DNA of 55,996 nucleotides. It comes from Candidatus Rokuibacteriota bacterium (GTDB lineage: Bacteria > Methylomirabilota > Methylomirabilia > Rokubacteriales > CSP1-6). Of the stretch, positions 1 to 9,982 are shown piece after piece. Numbering within the stretch: the first letter of the stretch is position 1; every line of letters starts with the position of its first letter. Position numbers and translations under genes: made by a program. Below the pieces are notes generated by a model, which was not told the DNA's origin, searched no databases, and saw nothing but the letters and a program-made list of their open reading frames with translations. The DNA is taken from contig QHSL01000082.1 in the NCBI GenBank assembly GCA_003220435.1, positions 1-55,996 on the forward strand, in the 5' to 3' direction.

Positions 1-741
1 GAGCTCCTTCTGGATCGCCTTCATCTGCTCGCGCAGATAGTACTCGCGCTGGGTCTTCGACATTTCGGAGTGCACTTCCGACTGGATCTTCGAGCCGAGC
101 TCCAGGACCTCGGCCTCCTTGGTGAGGGCGGCCACGAGGCGCTGCAACCGCTCGGCGACCCCGAGCGTCTCCAGCAACACCTGGCGCAGAGTTGTCGGGA
201 GGGTCGGGAGCGACGCGGCGATCAGATCTGCGAGCGCGCCCGGCCCCTCGGCCGTGCCGAGGACGCTCGCGAGCTCGTCGGGCAACGTCGGCGAGAGCGT
301 GACGACCTTCTGGAACAGCGTGGTCGCGCTGCGCGCCAGCGCCTCGACCTCGAGCGTCGCCGACGAATCGTCGGCGATGTGCTCGATCCGGGCGCGAAGG
401 AACGGCACCTCCTGGATACCCTCGACGATGCGAAATCTCCCTAGGCCCTGGACGATCAGCCGCAGGGAGCCGTCGGGCTGCTGGAGCGCCTTGTGGATGA
501 CGGCCGCCGTCCCGATGGAGTGCAGTCCCTGGATACGCGGCTCGTCCTCGGACGAATTGCGCTGCAACACGGTGCCGATGATCCGACTGCCCTGGAGCGC
601 CTCCTGGATGAGCCGCACCGACGCGGGCCGGCCGGCCGCGAGAGGCACCACGGCCTTCGGGAAGACCACGGTCCCCCGCAGCGGAAGGATCGGCAGCACG
701 TCGGGGATCGTGAGATCGCTGATGTCGCGCTCTGCAGCCAT
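1..741 (-). CDS. lon: ATP-dependent protease Lon, N-terminal part (cut by window start)
   Basis: Lon degrades misfolded and regulatory proteins in the cytoplasm using ATP. Only the first ~247 residues are in the window. They match the LON substrate-binding domain: an early LPILPLRGTVVFP segment, a middle GLGRF-type segment, and the coiled region with SEMSKTQREYYLREQ leading towards the AAA+ domain, which lies beyond position 1. The ATG at 739-741 follows a good purine-rich ribosome binding site (AGGGAAGGAG). The gene is last in the hsp20-dnaK-J-hspR-lon run, 36 bases after hspR, so it is probably heat-shock controlled. The family call is firm; ATPase and catalytic residues cannot be checked here. 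Confidence 0.95.
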   Translation of the reverse strand, partial: MAAERDISDLTIPDVLPILPLRGTVVFPKAVVPLAAGRPASVRLIQEALQGSRIIGTVLQRNSSEDEPRIQGLHSIGTAAVIHKALQQPDGSLRLIVQGLGRFRIVEGIQEVPFLRARIEHIADDSSATLEVEALARSATTLFQKVVTLSPTLPDELASVLGTAEGPGALADLIAASLPTLPTTLRQVLLETLGVAERLQRLVAALTKEAEVLELGSKIQSEVHSEMSKTQREYYLREQMKAIQKEL

Positions 742-777
742 GGGACTCCTTCCCTGAGCCCGCGGTTCGGGCTCGAA

Positions 778-1164
778 CTAGAACAGATCGACCGGGGCGA
801 GCTGGCCGGAGGCGGCTCGGACCAGCGCCTCGCGGGGCTCGCGCCCCTGCGCAGCGGCCGTGGTGCCGCCGTCCTCACGGAGGTACGTGACCAGGTCCTC
901 GATCTGCTTCTGCATGTCGATCATCCGGCGCCTCATCTTTAGGATGATCTCGATGCCCGCGAGATTCACACCGAGGTCGCGCGAGAGGCGGAGCAGGCGA
1001 GCCAGGTCATCGACGTCTTCGGTCGAGTACATACGCGTGCGGCCGACGGTCCGGCTCGGACGCACCAGTCCCTTCTTCTCGTAGAAGCGCAGCGTCTGCG
1101 GGTGGACATTCAACATCTCCGCGACGACGCCGATCATGTAGAGCGGCTTGCTCCGGTCGGTCAC
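778..1164 (-). CDS. hspR: MerR-family heat-shock repressor HspR-like
   Basis: This 128-residue protein is a small DNA-binding regulator. Residues ~8-80 form a MerR-type winged helix: [26 protein letters not shown] followed by the R-T-x-G-R-TRMYS wing. A short helical tail ([19 protein letters not shown]) suits dimerisation. In other bacteria HspR represses dnaK operons and uses DnaK as co-repressor. Its place between a J-domain gene and lon, inside a dnaK operon, fits HspR better than a metal-responsive MerR protein. No cysteine effector site is seen. The GTG start (1162-1164) overlaps the TGA of the upstream J-domain gene (GTGA), so translation is coupled. Function is inferred from family and context. 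Confidence 0.85.
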   Translation of the reverse strand: MTDRSKPLYMIGVVAEMLNVHPQTLRFYEKKGLVRPSRTVGRTRMYSTEDVDDLARLLRLSRDLGVNLAGIEIILKMRRRMIDMQKQIEDLVTYLREDGGTTAAAQGREPREALVRAASGQLAPVDLF

Positions 1165-2051
1165 AGTGCTCCTCCCCGGTAGCGCTCGAGCGCAGCGCGG
1201 CTGTCGATCGGCATCAGCCGCTCGAGCTCGCGCACGAGCTCGTGCGTCCGCGCGTCGAGGCCGCTCGGGACTTCGACGCGCACCGTCACGTACAGGTCGC
1301 CCGTCGAATCACCGCTGAGCTTCGCCAACCCCTGGCCGCGCAGGCGGAACACCCGGCCGCCCGTCGTCCCGGGCGGCACGACGAGCGCCGCTTCTCCCGT
1401 CGGCGTTGGGACGCGGATTCGGGCGCCGAGGAGCGCCTCCCACACGCTGATCGGCACCTCGCAGTGCACGTTGTCGCCCTTCCGGGTGAAGAACGGATGG
1501 TCACGCACCCGGGTGCTCACGATGAGATCGCCGCGCGGCGCGCCGAAGGGGCCGGCGCTGCCCTCGTCGGCCACCCGGATCTGCGCGCCGGAGTCGACCC
1601 CGGCCGGGATCGCCACGTCCACCCCGTCGACGACGCGGCGCACGCCGCGACCGAGGCAGGTGCCGCACCGACGCGCCCCGATCGCGCCGCTGGCGCCGCA
1701 GTCCGCGCAGGGCGAGAAGCGCTGGACGTCCACGCGGACCCTTGCCCCGCGCGCCACCTCGGCGAAGGACAGCTCCACGACGGCGTGGACGTCATCGCCG
1801 CGACGGCCCGCATCGAGCGCGTTGCCCGCGCCCACCGCCTGCCCGAACCGATCGTACATGGAACGCGCGGTAGGATCGGCGAGCACCCGGTACGCCTCGG
1901 CGATCTCGTCGAAGAGCGCCCGAGCCTGCGCGTCCCAGAAGTTGACGTCCGGCGAGTACTGCCGCGCGAGCCGCTGGTACGCCCGGCGGATCTCGCGCGG
2001 CGGAGCCGTAGCCGCGATGCCCAGCACCGCGTAGTAGTCGCGCCGCATCAC
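1161..2051 (-). CDS. J-domain co-chaperone (DnaJ/CbpA-like) with SPD instead of HPD
   Basis: The protein has 296 residues. Residues ~4-70 are a J domain, followed by a short Gly-rich stretch, a reduced zinc site (C115, C118, C129, C132: two CxxC pairs rather than the four of full DnaJ) and two C-terminal substrate-binding beta domains (~140-280). J-domain proteins stimulate DnaK ATPase through the loop tripeptide HPD; here residues 33-35 read Ser-Pro-Asp within RQYSPDVN. The codon is TCG, so two base changes separate it from a histidine codon. The start is GTG at 2049-2051 or the next codon, ATG 2046-2048. It lies 3 bases after the dnaK stop. It may be an altered or inactive partner of the damaged dnaK upstream. 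Confidence 0.88.
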   Translation of the reverse strand: MMRRDYYAVLGIAATAPPREIRRAYQRLARQYSPDVNFWDAQARALFDEIAEAYRVLADPTARSMYDRFGQAVGAGNALDAGRRGDDVHAVVELSFAEVARGARVRVDVQRFSPCADCGASGAIGARRCGTCLGRGVRRVVDGVDVAIPAGVDSGAQIRVADEGSAGPFGAPRGDLIVSTRVRDHPFFTRKGDNVHCEVPISVWEALLGARIRVPTPTGEAALVVPPGTTGGRVFRLRGQGLAKLSGDSTGDLYVTVRVEVPSGLDARTHELVRELERLMPIDSRAALERYRGGAL

Positions 2052-2054
2052 GCC

Positions 2055-3919
<1,865 letters not shown>

Positions 3920-4021
3920 GTCGAGTCTCCCTTCCTCTCCCGGTTCCTTCTTTGGTCGCATCGCGGCGGAGCAGGTCGCTGCGCCCGCTCCGCCGCCTCG
4001 CCGATATGTAAGCCGGACAAC

Positions 4022-4474
4022 TTAGACGGTGTCGATCTTGATCTCCCGGGGCTTCACCTCTTCGGCCTTCGGGAGTCTCACCTCGAGCACGCCGTCGCGG
4101 TAGGTCGCCCGCACCTTCTCGGGCTGAACCGCCATCGGCAGTTGCACGCTCCGCTCGAACTTCCCGAAGACGCGCTCGACCTGGTGGTAGCTGTCGTCCT
4201 TGACGTCACGGTCGAACGTGCGCTCGCCCTTCAGGGTGAGCAGGTCGCCGGTGATCGACAGGGTCACGTCCTTTTCGCGGACACCTGGAAGCTCGAAGTT
4301 TAGGACGATGTCGTCCTTGGTCTCGTACACGTCGAGAGCGGGAGCCCACGTCCGCTCGCCGTTCCCGGCCGACATGTCCGTAGGCTTTCCGAAGAAGCCG
4401 TCGAAGAGGCGACTGACCTCCGAATCCCACCCTGCAACCGACCCGAACGGACGCCAACGCTCAATCGCAATCAT
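4022..4474 (-). CDS. Small heat-shock protein, Hsp20/alpha-crystallin family
   Basis: This 150-residue protein binds unfolding proteins without ATP and holds them for refolding by DnaK. The alpha-crystallin domain runs from WAPALDVYE (43-51) through ELPGV (61-65) to DGVLEVRLPK (127-136). A C-terminal I-x-I motif (145-147), used for oligomer assembly, is present. The ATG (4472-4474) follows a strong AAGGAGG site. It is the first gene of the stress operon. dnaK follows after 102 bases without an obvious terminator, so a single promoter upstream of hsp20 may serve hsp20, dnaK, the J gene, hspR and lon. The family assignment is secure. Confidence 0.95.
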   Translation of the reverse strand: MIAIERWRPFGSVAGWDSEVSRLFDGFFGKPTDMSAGNGERTWAPALDVYETKDDIVLNFELPGVREKDVTLSITGDLLTLKGERTFDRDVKDDSYHQVERVFGKFERSVQLPMAVQPEKVRATYRDGVLEVRLPKAEEVKPREIKIDTV

Positions 4475-4536
4475 AAAACCTCCTTGGTTCCCTCGCCTGA
4501 GACTCTCTGTCTAGGCAATTATCTTAGCATGATGTT

Positions 4537-4565
4537 TATATATCAGATGAGTATTGAGCTGTCAA
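4537..4565 (-). promoter_or_regulatory. Sigma-70-like promoter of the hsp20-dnaK operon
   Basis: Read on the minus strand, TTGACA (4560-4565) and TATATA (4537-4542) are separated by exactly 17 bases. This is close to the housekeeping consensus and stands out in GC-rich DNA. It lies ~63 bases upstream of the hsp20 ATG. The -35 hexamer sits inside an inverted repeat, suggesting repression by a bound protein. No sigma-32-type consensus was recognised. Confidence 0.6.
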
Positions 4566-4582
4566 TACTAGACGAGAGTATT
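4550..4582. promoter_or_regulatory. Operator-like inverted repeats overlapping the hsp20 -35 box
   Basis: Three alternating half-sites occur here: AGTATTGA (4550-4557), TCAATACT (4562-4569) and AGTATT (4577-4582). The first two form a perfect 8-bp inverted repeat with a 4-base spacer. The last two form a 6-bp inverted repeat with a 7-base spacer, the spacing of HspR-type HAIR operators but not their CTTGAGT sequence. Overlap with the -35 box suits a repressor. HspR from the same operon is the obvious candidate, by inference only. Confidence 0.5.
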
Positions 4583-4633
4583 CTGGGAACGCAACCTGGA
4601 AGCCCCTGATAGTCGGAATGATAGGGTGACTCG

Positions 4634-5266
4634 ATGCGGCTAGGGTGTGGGTGTCTGGTGGTGGCCGTCCTCGGCCTTGGGCTGGTTGCCGTGGTCGCCT
4701 GGGGGGCCGTCCACAGCCTCCAGGAACCTGAGGTCCGGGTCGACATGCCGACCGCCGATGATGGGTTCCGGGGACAGCAGAAGATCTACAGTGTCTTCCG
4801 CTCCGGCGTGGGCCGACCGAGGGGTCGCACTCTCGAAGTCGCCCTGTCGGAGCGGGAGCTCAACGGCTTCCTCTCGCGCCATGTGGCTGAAGCGGCAGAC
4901 TTTCCGCTGACGTCCGGCACCGTCAAACTGCTGGGTGATGGGAAGGTCGAATTCAAGGGACGACTGGCACTCCGCCACGTCATGCCCCGGCCCGATCTAC
5001 TCCTCCCTGCCGCCTGGCTCGATCGGCCCGTCTGGCTCCACATCCAAGCGCGGGCCAGTCTCGAAATTGAGGCCGCACGTGGCCATCGCCGCTACCTTCG
5101 CCTCGACGTCCAGCAATATGCGCTCGGCCGCCAGTGGCTGCCGGGAGTCGTGGTTGGGCCTCTCCTGAGCCGCGCCGTCCACGGCCTGGTCCGCTGGCCG
5201 CTTCCCGGAACGGTGGAGGCGATCACGATCGACAGCGAGAAGATCGTCATCAGGACCGCTTCGTGA
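4634..5266 (+). CDS. Membrane-anchored protein of unknown function
   Basis: No family is recognised. The 210-residue protein starts with a hydrophobic segment (~7-25, GCLVVAVLGLGLVAVVAWGAV), either a signal anchor or an uncleaved signal peptide. The rest is soluble, predicted mixed alpha/beta, and should face the periplasm. A central LSERELNGFLSRHV stretch and alternating hydrophobic strands (VKLLGDGKVEFKGRL, RRYLRLDVQQY) recall periplasmic lipid-binding or anchor proteins, but that is weak. The ATG at 4634 is divergent from the hsp20 operon, whose regulatory region it shares. Its last 17 bases overlap the 3' end of the convergent DUF1844 gene. Confidence 0.75.
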   Translation: MRLGCGCLVVAVLGLGLVAVVAWGAVHSLQEPEVRVDMPTADDGFRGQQKIYSVFRSGVGRPRGRTLEVALSERELNGFLSRHVAEAADFPLTSGTVKLLGDGKVEFKGRLALRHVMPRPDLLLPAAWLDRPVWLHIQARASLEIEAARGHRRYLRLDVQQYALGRQWLPGVVVGPLLSRAVHGLVRWPLPGTVEAITIDSEKIVIRTAS

Positions 5267-5672
5267 CGCGCACGTAGCGAAGCTGCAGATCGTAGATCAG
5301 CTCCTCGAGAATCTGGCTCTCCTCGCCCGACCGGTGGCTCTCTGTCTTCTCTCGAAGCAGCAGGAGCAGGTCGATCGCATCGGCCGCCTGGGCCAGATCC
5401 GTCTGGCGCTGGCCGGTCATCGGATCCGGAGCGTCACCCAGCGCAACGACCGCCGAGCTCGCGAGCATCATGAACAACCCGGCGAGACCTCGCTCCGGCC
5501 CCGACATCGGATCCGCTGGCGCCGACGGCGGTGCGGCGGACGGCGCGGCGCTCGACTGGACGGCCCGTGGCGACTCGGGAGCCGAAGCGGGTGGGCGGGA
5601 CGGCTCCTCCGCGTCCTGCCGCCTCCGCCTGTCGGTGACCTTGAATGTGTCTTCGGGCTCGCCAGGCGCCAT
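5250..5672 (-). CDS. DUF1844 domain protein
   Basis: The protein has 140 residues. Residues ~1-58 are a low-complexity Pro/Ala/Ser-rich leader. Residues ~60-135 match DUF1844: FMMLASSAVVALGDAPDP, an aspartate-rich loop (MTGQRQTDLAQAADAIDLL) and ILEELIYDLQLRYV. The family is small, mostly helical and of unknown function, and is common in Deltaproteobacteria, Acidobacteria and related lineages. The start at 5670-5672 is 62 bases from the divergent mazG start, so the two may share a control region. Its 3' end overlaps that of the convergent gene by 17 bases. Family call firm; role unknown. Confidence 0.85.
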   Translation of the reverse strand: MAPGEPEDTFKVTDRRRRQDAEEPSRPPASAPESPRAVQSSAAPSAAPPSAPADPMSGPERGLAGLFMMLASSAVVALGDAPDPMTGQRQTDLAQAADAIDLLLLLREKTESHRSGEESQILEELIYDLQLRYVRVTKRS

Positions 5673-5707
5673 CGGGCCGAGCCTAGCACACGCGAAAACC
5701 CTTGCGG

Positions 5708-5713
5708 TATAAT
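5708..5713 (+). promoter_or_regulatory. -10 box (TATAAT) of the mazG promoter
   Basis: A perfect TATAAT lies 21 bases before the mazG ATG at 5735. The -35 region (about TAGCAC) is weak. The box shows why the TTG at 5702, upstream of and overlapping it, is not the translation start. Confidence 0.45.
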
Positions 5714-5734
5714 CGGTTAGCCCCAGGAACGGAC

Positions 5735-6544
5735 ATGACCGAGTCCCCCGGTGTTCTCTTTGAACGGCTCCTCGACATCATGAAACGCCTGCGCGCCCCC
5801 GAAGGCTGCCCGTGGGACCGCGAGCAGACGCGGATATCGCTCAAGCCGTACCTGATCGAAGAAGCGTATGAAGTCCTGGAGGCGATCGAGTCCGGCGCGG
5901 CCGATCCGCTGCGGGAAGAGCTCGGCGATCTTTTGTTCCAGGTCATCTTCCACGCGCGCCTCGCCGACGAGCTCGGCGAGTTCACGATGGACGACGTGCT
6001 CCGCCATCTCATCGACAAGATGATCGGTCGTCACCCGCACGTGTTCGGCGATGCATCGGTCGCCACGCCCAAGGAAGCCCTCGCGCAGTGGGAAGCGATC
6101 AAGCAGCGCGAGGCCGACGCCCGCGGGCAGGAGCGATCCGTGCTCGACGGCGTGCCGCGCGCGCTGCCGGCGCTCCTGCGGGCGCAGCGCGTCCAGAACA
6201 AGGCGGCCCGCGTCAACTTCGACTGGCCCGATGCGCGCTCGGCGTGGGAAAAGGTCGAGGAGGAGATTCGCGAGGCCGCGCGGGCCATCGCCTCGGGCGA
6301 CTCCGGACGCATCCAAGAGGAACTGGGCGACGCGCTGTTTTCGCTCGTGAACGTGGCGCGCCTGTCGGCGCTCGATGCCGAAGAGGCGCTGCACGGGGCG
6401 ATCGAGAAGTTCCGCCGGCGCTTCACCGACATGGAAGCGGACCTGATCGCGCGCGGCAAGTCGGTCGCCACCGTCGCGCCCGACGAGCTCGAACGTTCGT
6501 GGGAGGCGGCCAAGGCCCACGAACGCGGCGAGAGGAGGTCATGA
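5735..6544 (+). CDS. mazG: Nucleoside triphosphate pyrophosphohydrolase MazG
   Basis: MazG hydrolyses NTPs and dNTPs to monophosphate and pyrophosphate, cleaning damaged nucleotides and influencing the stringent response. The 269-residue length and the two tandem MazG domains match the E. coli type. The first domain has RLRAPEGCPWDREQT (~18-32), EEAYE (42-46) and EELGD (61-65), the acidic metal-binding pattern. The second is around NKAARVNFDWPD and EELGDALFSLVNVARL. The ATG at 5735 follows an AGGAACGG site and a TATAAT box. Its stop overlaps the macro-domain start (ATGA), so the two are co-translated. Confidence 0.95.
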   Translation: MTESPGVLFERLLDIMKRLRAPEGCPWDREQTRISLKPYLIEEAYEVLEAIESGAADPLREELGDLLFQVIFHARLADELGEFTMDDVLRHLIDKMIGRHPHVFGDASVATPKEALAQWEAIKQREADARGQERSVLDGVPRALPALLRAQRVQNKAARVNFDWPDARSAWEKVEEEIREAARAIASGDSGRIQEELGDALFSLVNVARLSALDAEEALHGAIEKFRRRFTDMEADLIARGKSVATVAPDELERSWEAAKAHERGERRS

Positions 6545-7077
6545 GACTCCGGATCGGCCAGGCGTCCGTCGCGATCGAGCGTGGTGACATCACCGACTGG
6601 GAGGTCGACGCGATCGTCAACGCGGCGAACTCCACGCTGGCGATGGGCACCGGAGTCGCCGGTGCCATCAAGCGCAAAGGCGGCGTCATCATCGAGGAAG
6701 AGGCGATGCGGCAGGGCCCGGTGGAAGTCGGCGAGGCCGTGCTGACCACCGGCGGCAACCTCGCCGCGACGCACGTGATCCACGCCGCGGTCATGGGACC
6801 AGACCTCAAGACGGACGGCCCGCAGATCGCGGCAACCACCCGCGCTGTCCTGGCGTTGGCCGCCAAGCATCGCATCACGTCGCTGGCGCTGCCCGCGCTC
6901 GGCACCGGGGTCGGCCACGTCCCGCCCGGGACGTCGGCCGATGCCATGCTCAACGCGGTCGTCGCCCATCTGAAAGCGAGCCCCACCGGCCTCAAGCGTG
7001 TGATTTTTGTGCTCTACCAGGACGACGCGTACCGGGCCTTTACCGATACGTTGAAGCGTCTGGGTGGGGTACAGTAA
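6541..7077 (+). CDS. Macro-domain protein (ADP-ribose/nucleotide-derivative binding)
   Basis: The protein has 178 residues and is almost entirely a macro domain. It has the signature GDIT (15-18) followed by VDAIVNAAN, the glycine-rich GTGVAGAI loop, a central HVIHAAVMGP segment and the LALPALGTGVGHVPPG ligand loop. Macro domains bind ADP-ribose, and some remove it from proteins or hydrolyse ADP-ribose 1''-phosphate or O-acetyl-ADP-ribose. A strong AGGAGG site precedes the ATG, which overlaps the mazG stop by four bases. Coupling to MazG suggests a shared nucleotide-housekeeping role. The exact substrate cannot be read from sequence. Confidence 0.9.
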   Translation: MRLRIGQASVAIERGDITDWEVDAIVNAANSTLAMGTGVAGAIKRKGGVIIEEEAMRQGPVEVGEAVLTTGGNLAATHVIHAAVMGPDLKTDGPQIAATTRAVLALAAKHRITSLALPALGTGVGHVPPGTSADAMLNAVVAHLKASPTGLKRVIFVLYQDDAYRAFTDTLKRLGGVQ

Positions 7078-7086
7078 AAGATTACA

Positions 7087-8823
7087 ATGGCTCAGCAGGT
7101 GAAGCTTGGGCAGCCTGTGAATCGGCGGCTCGGCGACCTCCTCGTCGCCGACGGCCTGCTCACCGCGGAACAGCTCAAGAAGGCGCTCGCGGAGCAGAAG
7201 GGGTCGCCGGAGAAGATCGGCTCGGTTCTCATTCGCCTCAACCTCATCAACGAGGACCAGCTGATCGGCTTCCTGTCTCGGCAGTACGGCGTCCCCTCGA
7301 TCACGCTCGCTCAGCTCGACATCAATCAGGATGTCCTCAAGCTGGTGCCGGCGCCCATCGCGCGGAAGTACGAGGTGATCCCGGTCCGGAAGATGGGGAA
7401 CTCGCTCGCGCTCGCGATGGCGGACCCGACGAACGTCTTCGCCCTGGACGATATCTCGTTCATGACGAACCTCCAGGTCCTGCCGCTGGTGGCGTCGCAG
7501 ACGGCGATCAAGAAGTCGATCGACCGCAACTACGACTCGAAGACGGAGGCGATCACCAACGTCCTGTCGGACATGCAGACCGACCTCGCAAACATCGAGG
7601 TCGTTGAGGACGGCGAAGAAGGCGCCAAGGTCGACGTCTTCGAGCTGAAGGAGTCGGCCGACGAGGCGCCGGTCGTCAAGCTCGTCAACATGGTGCTTGT
7701 CGACGCGATCCAGAAGGGCGCCTCCGACATCCACTTCGAGTCCTACGAGAAGGTCTTCCGCATCCGCTTCCGGATGGACGGCGTCCTGCACGAGATGTTA
7801 GCGCCGCCGAAGCGGCTCGAGGCGGCGATCCTCTCGCGGCTCAAGATCATGTCCAACCTCGACATCGCCGAGCGCCGGCTGCCGCAGGACGGGCGCATCA
7901 AGCTCCGCTACAACAACCGCGAGATCGACTTCCGCGTCTCCACCCTGCCGACGATCTTCGGCGAAAAGGCGGTCCTCCGAATCCTCGACAAGGAAGCGTT
8001 GAAGCTCGACCTCACGCAGCTCGGCTTCGACGAGTGGAGTCTGGAGAAGTTCAACGCCGCGATCCACCAGCCCTACGGCATGATCCTGATCACCGGGCCG
8101 ACCGGCTCCGGCAAGACGACCACGCTCTACTCGGGGATCCACACCATCAACTCGCCGGACGTCAACATCATGACCGCCGAGGACCCGGTCGAGTACAACT
8201 TGAAGGGCGTCAATCAGGTCCAGATCAACGAGGGCGTCGGCCGGACGTTCGCCGCGGCGCTCCGCTCCTTCCTCCGCCAGGACCCCGACGTGATCCTCGT
8301 CGGGGAGACGCGCGACCTCGAGACCGCACAGATCAGCATCCGCGCCGCGCTCACGGGCCACCTCGTGTTCTCCACCATCCACACGAACGACTGCCCTTCG
8401 ACGATCGCGCGGCTCCTCGACATGGGGATCCCGCCGTTCCTGGTCGCGTCCTCGCTCCTGCTCGTCCTGGCCCAGCGGCTGGGGCGCAAAGTTTGCAGAC
8501 AATGCCGGGAGCCCTACGACGCCGACGAGGAGAGTCTGGTGGCGTATGGCCACGTTCCGTCCGGCAAGGGCAAGGTGCAGTTCTACAAGGGCAAAGGCTG
8601 CGCGACCTGCAATTTCACGGGGATGAAGGGCCGCGTCGCGATCTATGAAGTTATGCCCGTCACCGAGGAGATCCGCGCGGCCATCCTCAAGAACGTGGCT
8701 ACCGCCGAATTGCGGTCGATCGCCCAATCGCAAGGCATGAAGAGCCTGCGCCAGAACGGCCTCATGAAGGTTCTTGAAGGAACTACGACCATCGAGGAAG
8801 TGCTGCGGGTTACCCTGTCATGA
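7087..8823 (+). CDS. pilB: Type IV pilus extension ATPase PilB
   Basis: PilB powers pilus assembly from the inner face of the cytoplasmic membrane. The 578 residues contain an N-terminal MshEN/GspE_N region (~12-150), then the ATPase core: Walker A GPTGSGKTT (337-345), an Asp box around TAEDPVEY (363-370), Walker B DVILVGETRD (401-410) and a His box (~HLVFSTIHTND). A four-cysteine zinc site, CRQC (470-473) and CATC (505-508), is typical of PilB/GspE and absent from PilT. It starts the pilus operon, 9 bases after the macro gene. GspE is the alternative, but the pilT, pilC and pilMNOPQ neighbours settle it. Confidence 0.96.
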   Translation: MAQQVKLGQPVNRRLGDLLVADGLLTAEQLKKALAEQKGSPEKIGSVLIRLNLINEDQLIGFLSRQYGVPSITLAQLDINQDVLKLVPAPIARKYEVIPVRKMGNSLALAMADPTNVFALDDISFMTNLQVLPLVASQTAIKKSIDRNYDSKTEAITNVLSDMQTDLANIEVVEDGEEGAKVDVFELKESADEAPVVKLVNMVLVDAIQKGASDIHFESYEKVFRIRFRMDGVLHEMLAPPKRLEAAILSRLKIMSNLDIAERRLPQDGRIKLRYNNREIDFRVSTLPTIFGEKAVLRILDKEALKLDLTQLGFDEWSLEKFNAAIHQPYGMILITGPTGSGKTTTLYSGIHTINSPDVNIMTAEDPVEYNLKGVNQVQINEGVGRTFAAALRSFLRQDPDVILVGETRDLETAQISIRAALTGHLVFSTIHTNDCPSTIARLLDMGIPPFLVASSLLLVLAQRLGRKVCRQCREPYDADEESLVAYGHVPSGKGKVQFYKGKGCATCNFTGMKGRVAIYEVMPVTEEIRAAILKNVATAELRSIAQSQGMKSLRQNGLMKVLEGTTTIEEVLRVTLS

Positions 8824-8851
8824 GTAGGGGAATTGCGACGAGGGAGGCACA

Positions 8852-9970
8852 ATGGCCGCGAACATGGCCGATCTGCTGCAGCTTATGGTGGACCGCGGGG
8901 CGTCCGACCTGCACATCACGAGCGGTACGTATCCGCAGCTCCGCGTCAACGGCCGCCTGACGCAGCTCACGCAGTTCGAGGTGCTGACACCCCAGGACAC
9001 CCAACGGCTGTCCTACAGCGTGCTGAACGAAGGCCAGAAGCAGAAGTTCGAGGAGGACAACGAGCTCGACCTCTCGTTCGGCATCCAGGGACTGGCGCGC
9101 TTCCGGTGCAACGTCTACCGGCAGCGCGGCGCGGTGGGCTCCGCGATCCGCGTCATTCCCTACAAGATCCGCACGTTCGACGAGCTCGGCCTTCCGCAGA
9201 TCATCCAGCAGCTCGCCGATCGGCCGAAGGGGCTGATCCTCGTGACCGGGCCGACCGGGTCCGGGAAATCGACGACGCTCGCCGCCATGATCGACAAGGT
9301 CAACAGCGAGCGCCACGAGCACATCATGACGATCGAGGACCCGATCGAGTTCGTCCACCCGCACAAGCAGTGCCTGGTCAACCAGCGCGAGGTGTTCGCC
9401 GACACCCACTCGTTCACCAGGGCCCTCAAGTCGATCCTCCGCCAGGATCCGGACGTGGTCCTGGTCGGTGAGATGCGAGACCTGGAGACGATCGCGGCCG
9501 CGCTGACGATCGCGGAGACCGGCCACCTGACCTTCGGCACTCTGCACACCAACTCCTGCGCCCAGACGATGAACCGCATCATCGACGTCTTCCCGACGAC
9601 CCAGCAGGCGCAGGTCCGCGCCCAGCTGTCGCTGGTGCTCGAGGGCGTGCTGTCGCAGTCGCTCATCCCGAAGGTCGGCGGCGGGCGCGTGATGTCGCTG
9701 GAGATCATGGTCGCCACCCCGGCCATCCGCAACCTGATCCGCGAGGAGAAGATCCACCAGGTGTATTCCTCGATCGCGACCGGTCAGAAGTTCGGCATGC
9801 AGACGATGAACCAGTCCCTGGCCGATCTCGTGAAGCGCCGCCTCATCACGAAGGAGGACGCGCTGAACCGGTCGACCCTGGTCGAGGAGCTGCTCCAACT
9901 TCTCGCGCACGAGGGCCCGGCGGCGACCGCCGGCGCCGGCGCGGGCGCATCACCGTTCGCCAAGCGGTAG
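8852..9970 (+). CDS. pilT: Type IV pilus retraction ATPase PilT
   Basis: PilT disassembles the pilus fibre and powers twitching motility. The 372-residue protein has the short PAS-like N domain (MADLLQLMVDRGASDLHIT), Walker A GPTGSGKST (133-141), an Asp box TIEDPIEF, Walker B DVVLVGEMRD (201-210), the His box HLTFGTLHTN and the PilT-specific C-terminal AIRNLIREEK (291-300). It lacks the PilB zinc cysteines. The last ~20 residues are an Ala/Gly-rich tail. The ATG at 8852 follows GAGGGAGG. It sits 28 bases after pilB and 12 before pilC in one operon. Confidence 0.96.
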   Translation: MAANMADLLQLMVDRGASDLHITSGTYPQLRVNGRLTQLTQFEVLTPQDTQRLSYSVLNEGQKQKFEEDNELDLSFGIQGLARFRCNVYRQRGAVGSAIRVIPYKIRTFDELGLPQIIQQLADRPKGLILVTGPTGSGKSTTLAAMIDKVNSERHEHIMTIEDPIEFVHPHKQCLVNQREVFADTHSFTRALKSILRQDPDVVLVGEMRDLETIAAALTIAETGHLTFGTLHTNSCAQTMNRIIDVFPTTQQAQVRAQLSLVLEGVLSQSLIPKVGGGRVMSLEIMVATPAIRNLIREEKIHQVYSSIATGQKFGMQTMNQSLADLVKRRLITKEDALNRSTLVEELLQLLAHEGPAATAGAGAGASPFAKR

Positions 9971-9982
9971 GAGGCTCGCACC

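Noticed and set aside
4537-4582. Classical HspR HAIR (CTTGAGT-N7-ACTCAAG) or HrcA CIRCE operator
   Set aside because: Neither consensus is present; only the 7-base spacing of one inverted repeat resembles HAIR.
5702-5734. Upstream TTG start for mazG
   Set aside because: It would overlap the TATAAT box and add residues foreign to MazG; ATG 5735 fits the family start.
6031-7791. 586-codon minus-strand frame
   Set aside because: It spans the opposite strand of mazG, the macro gene and pilB; no family features.
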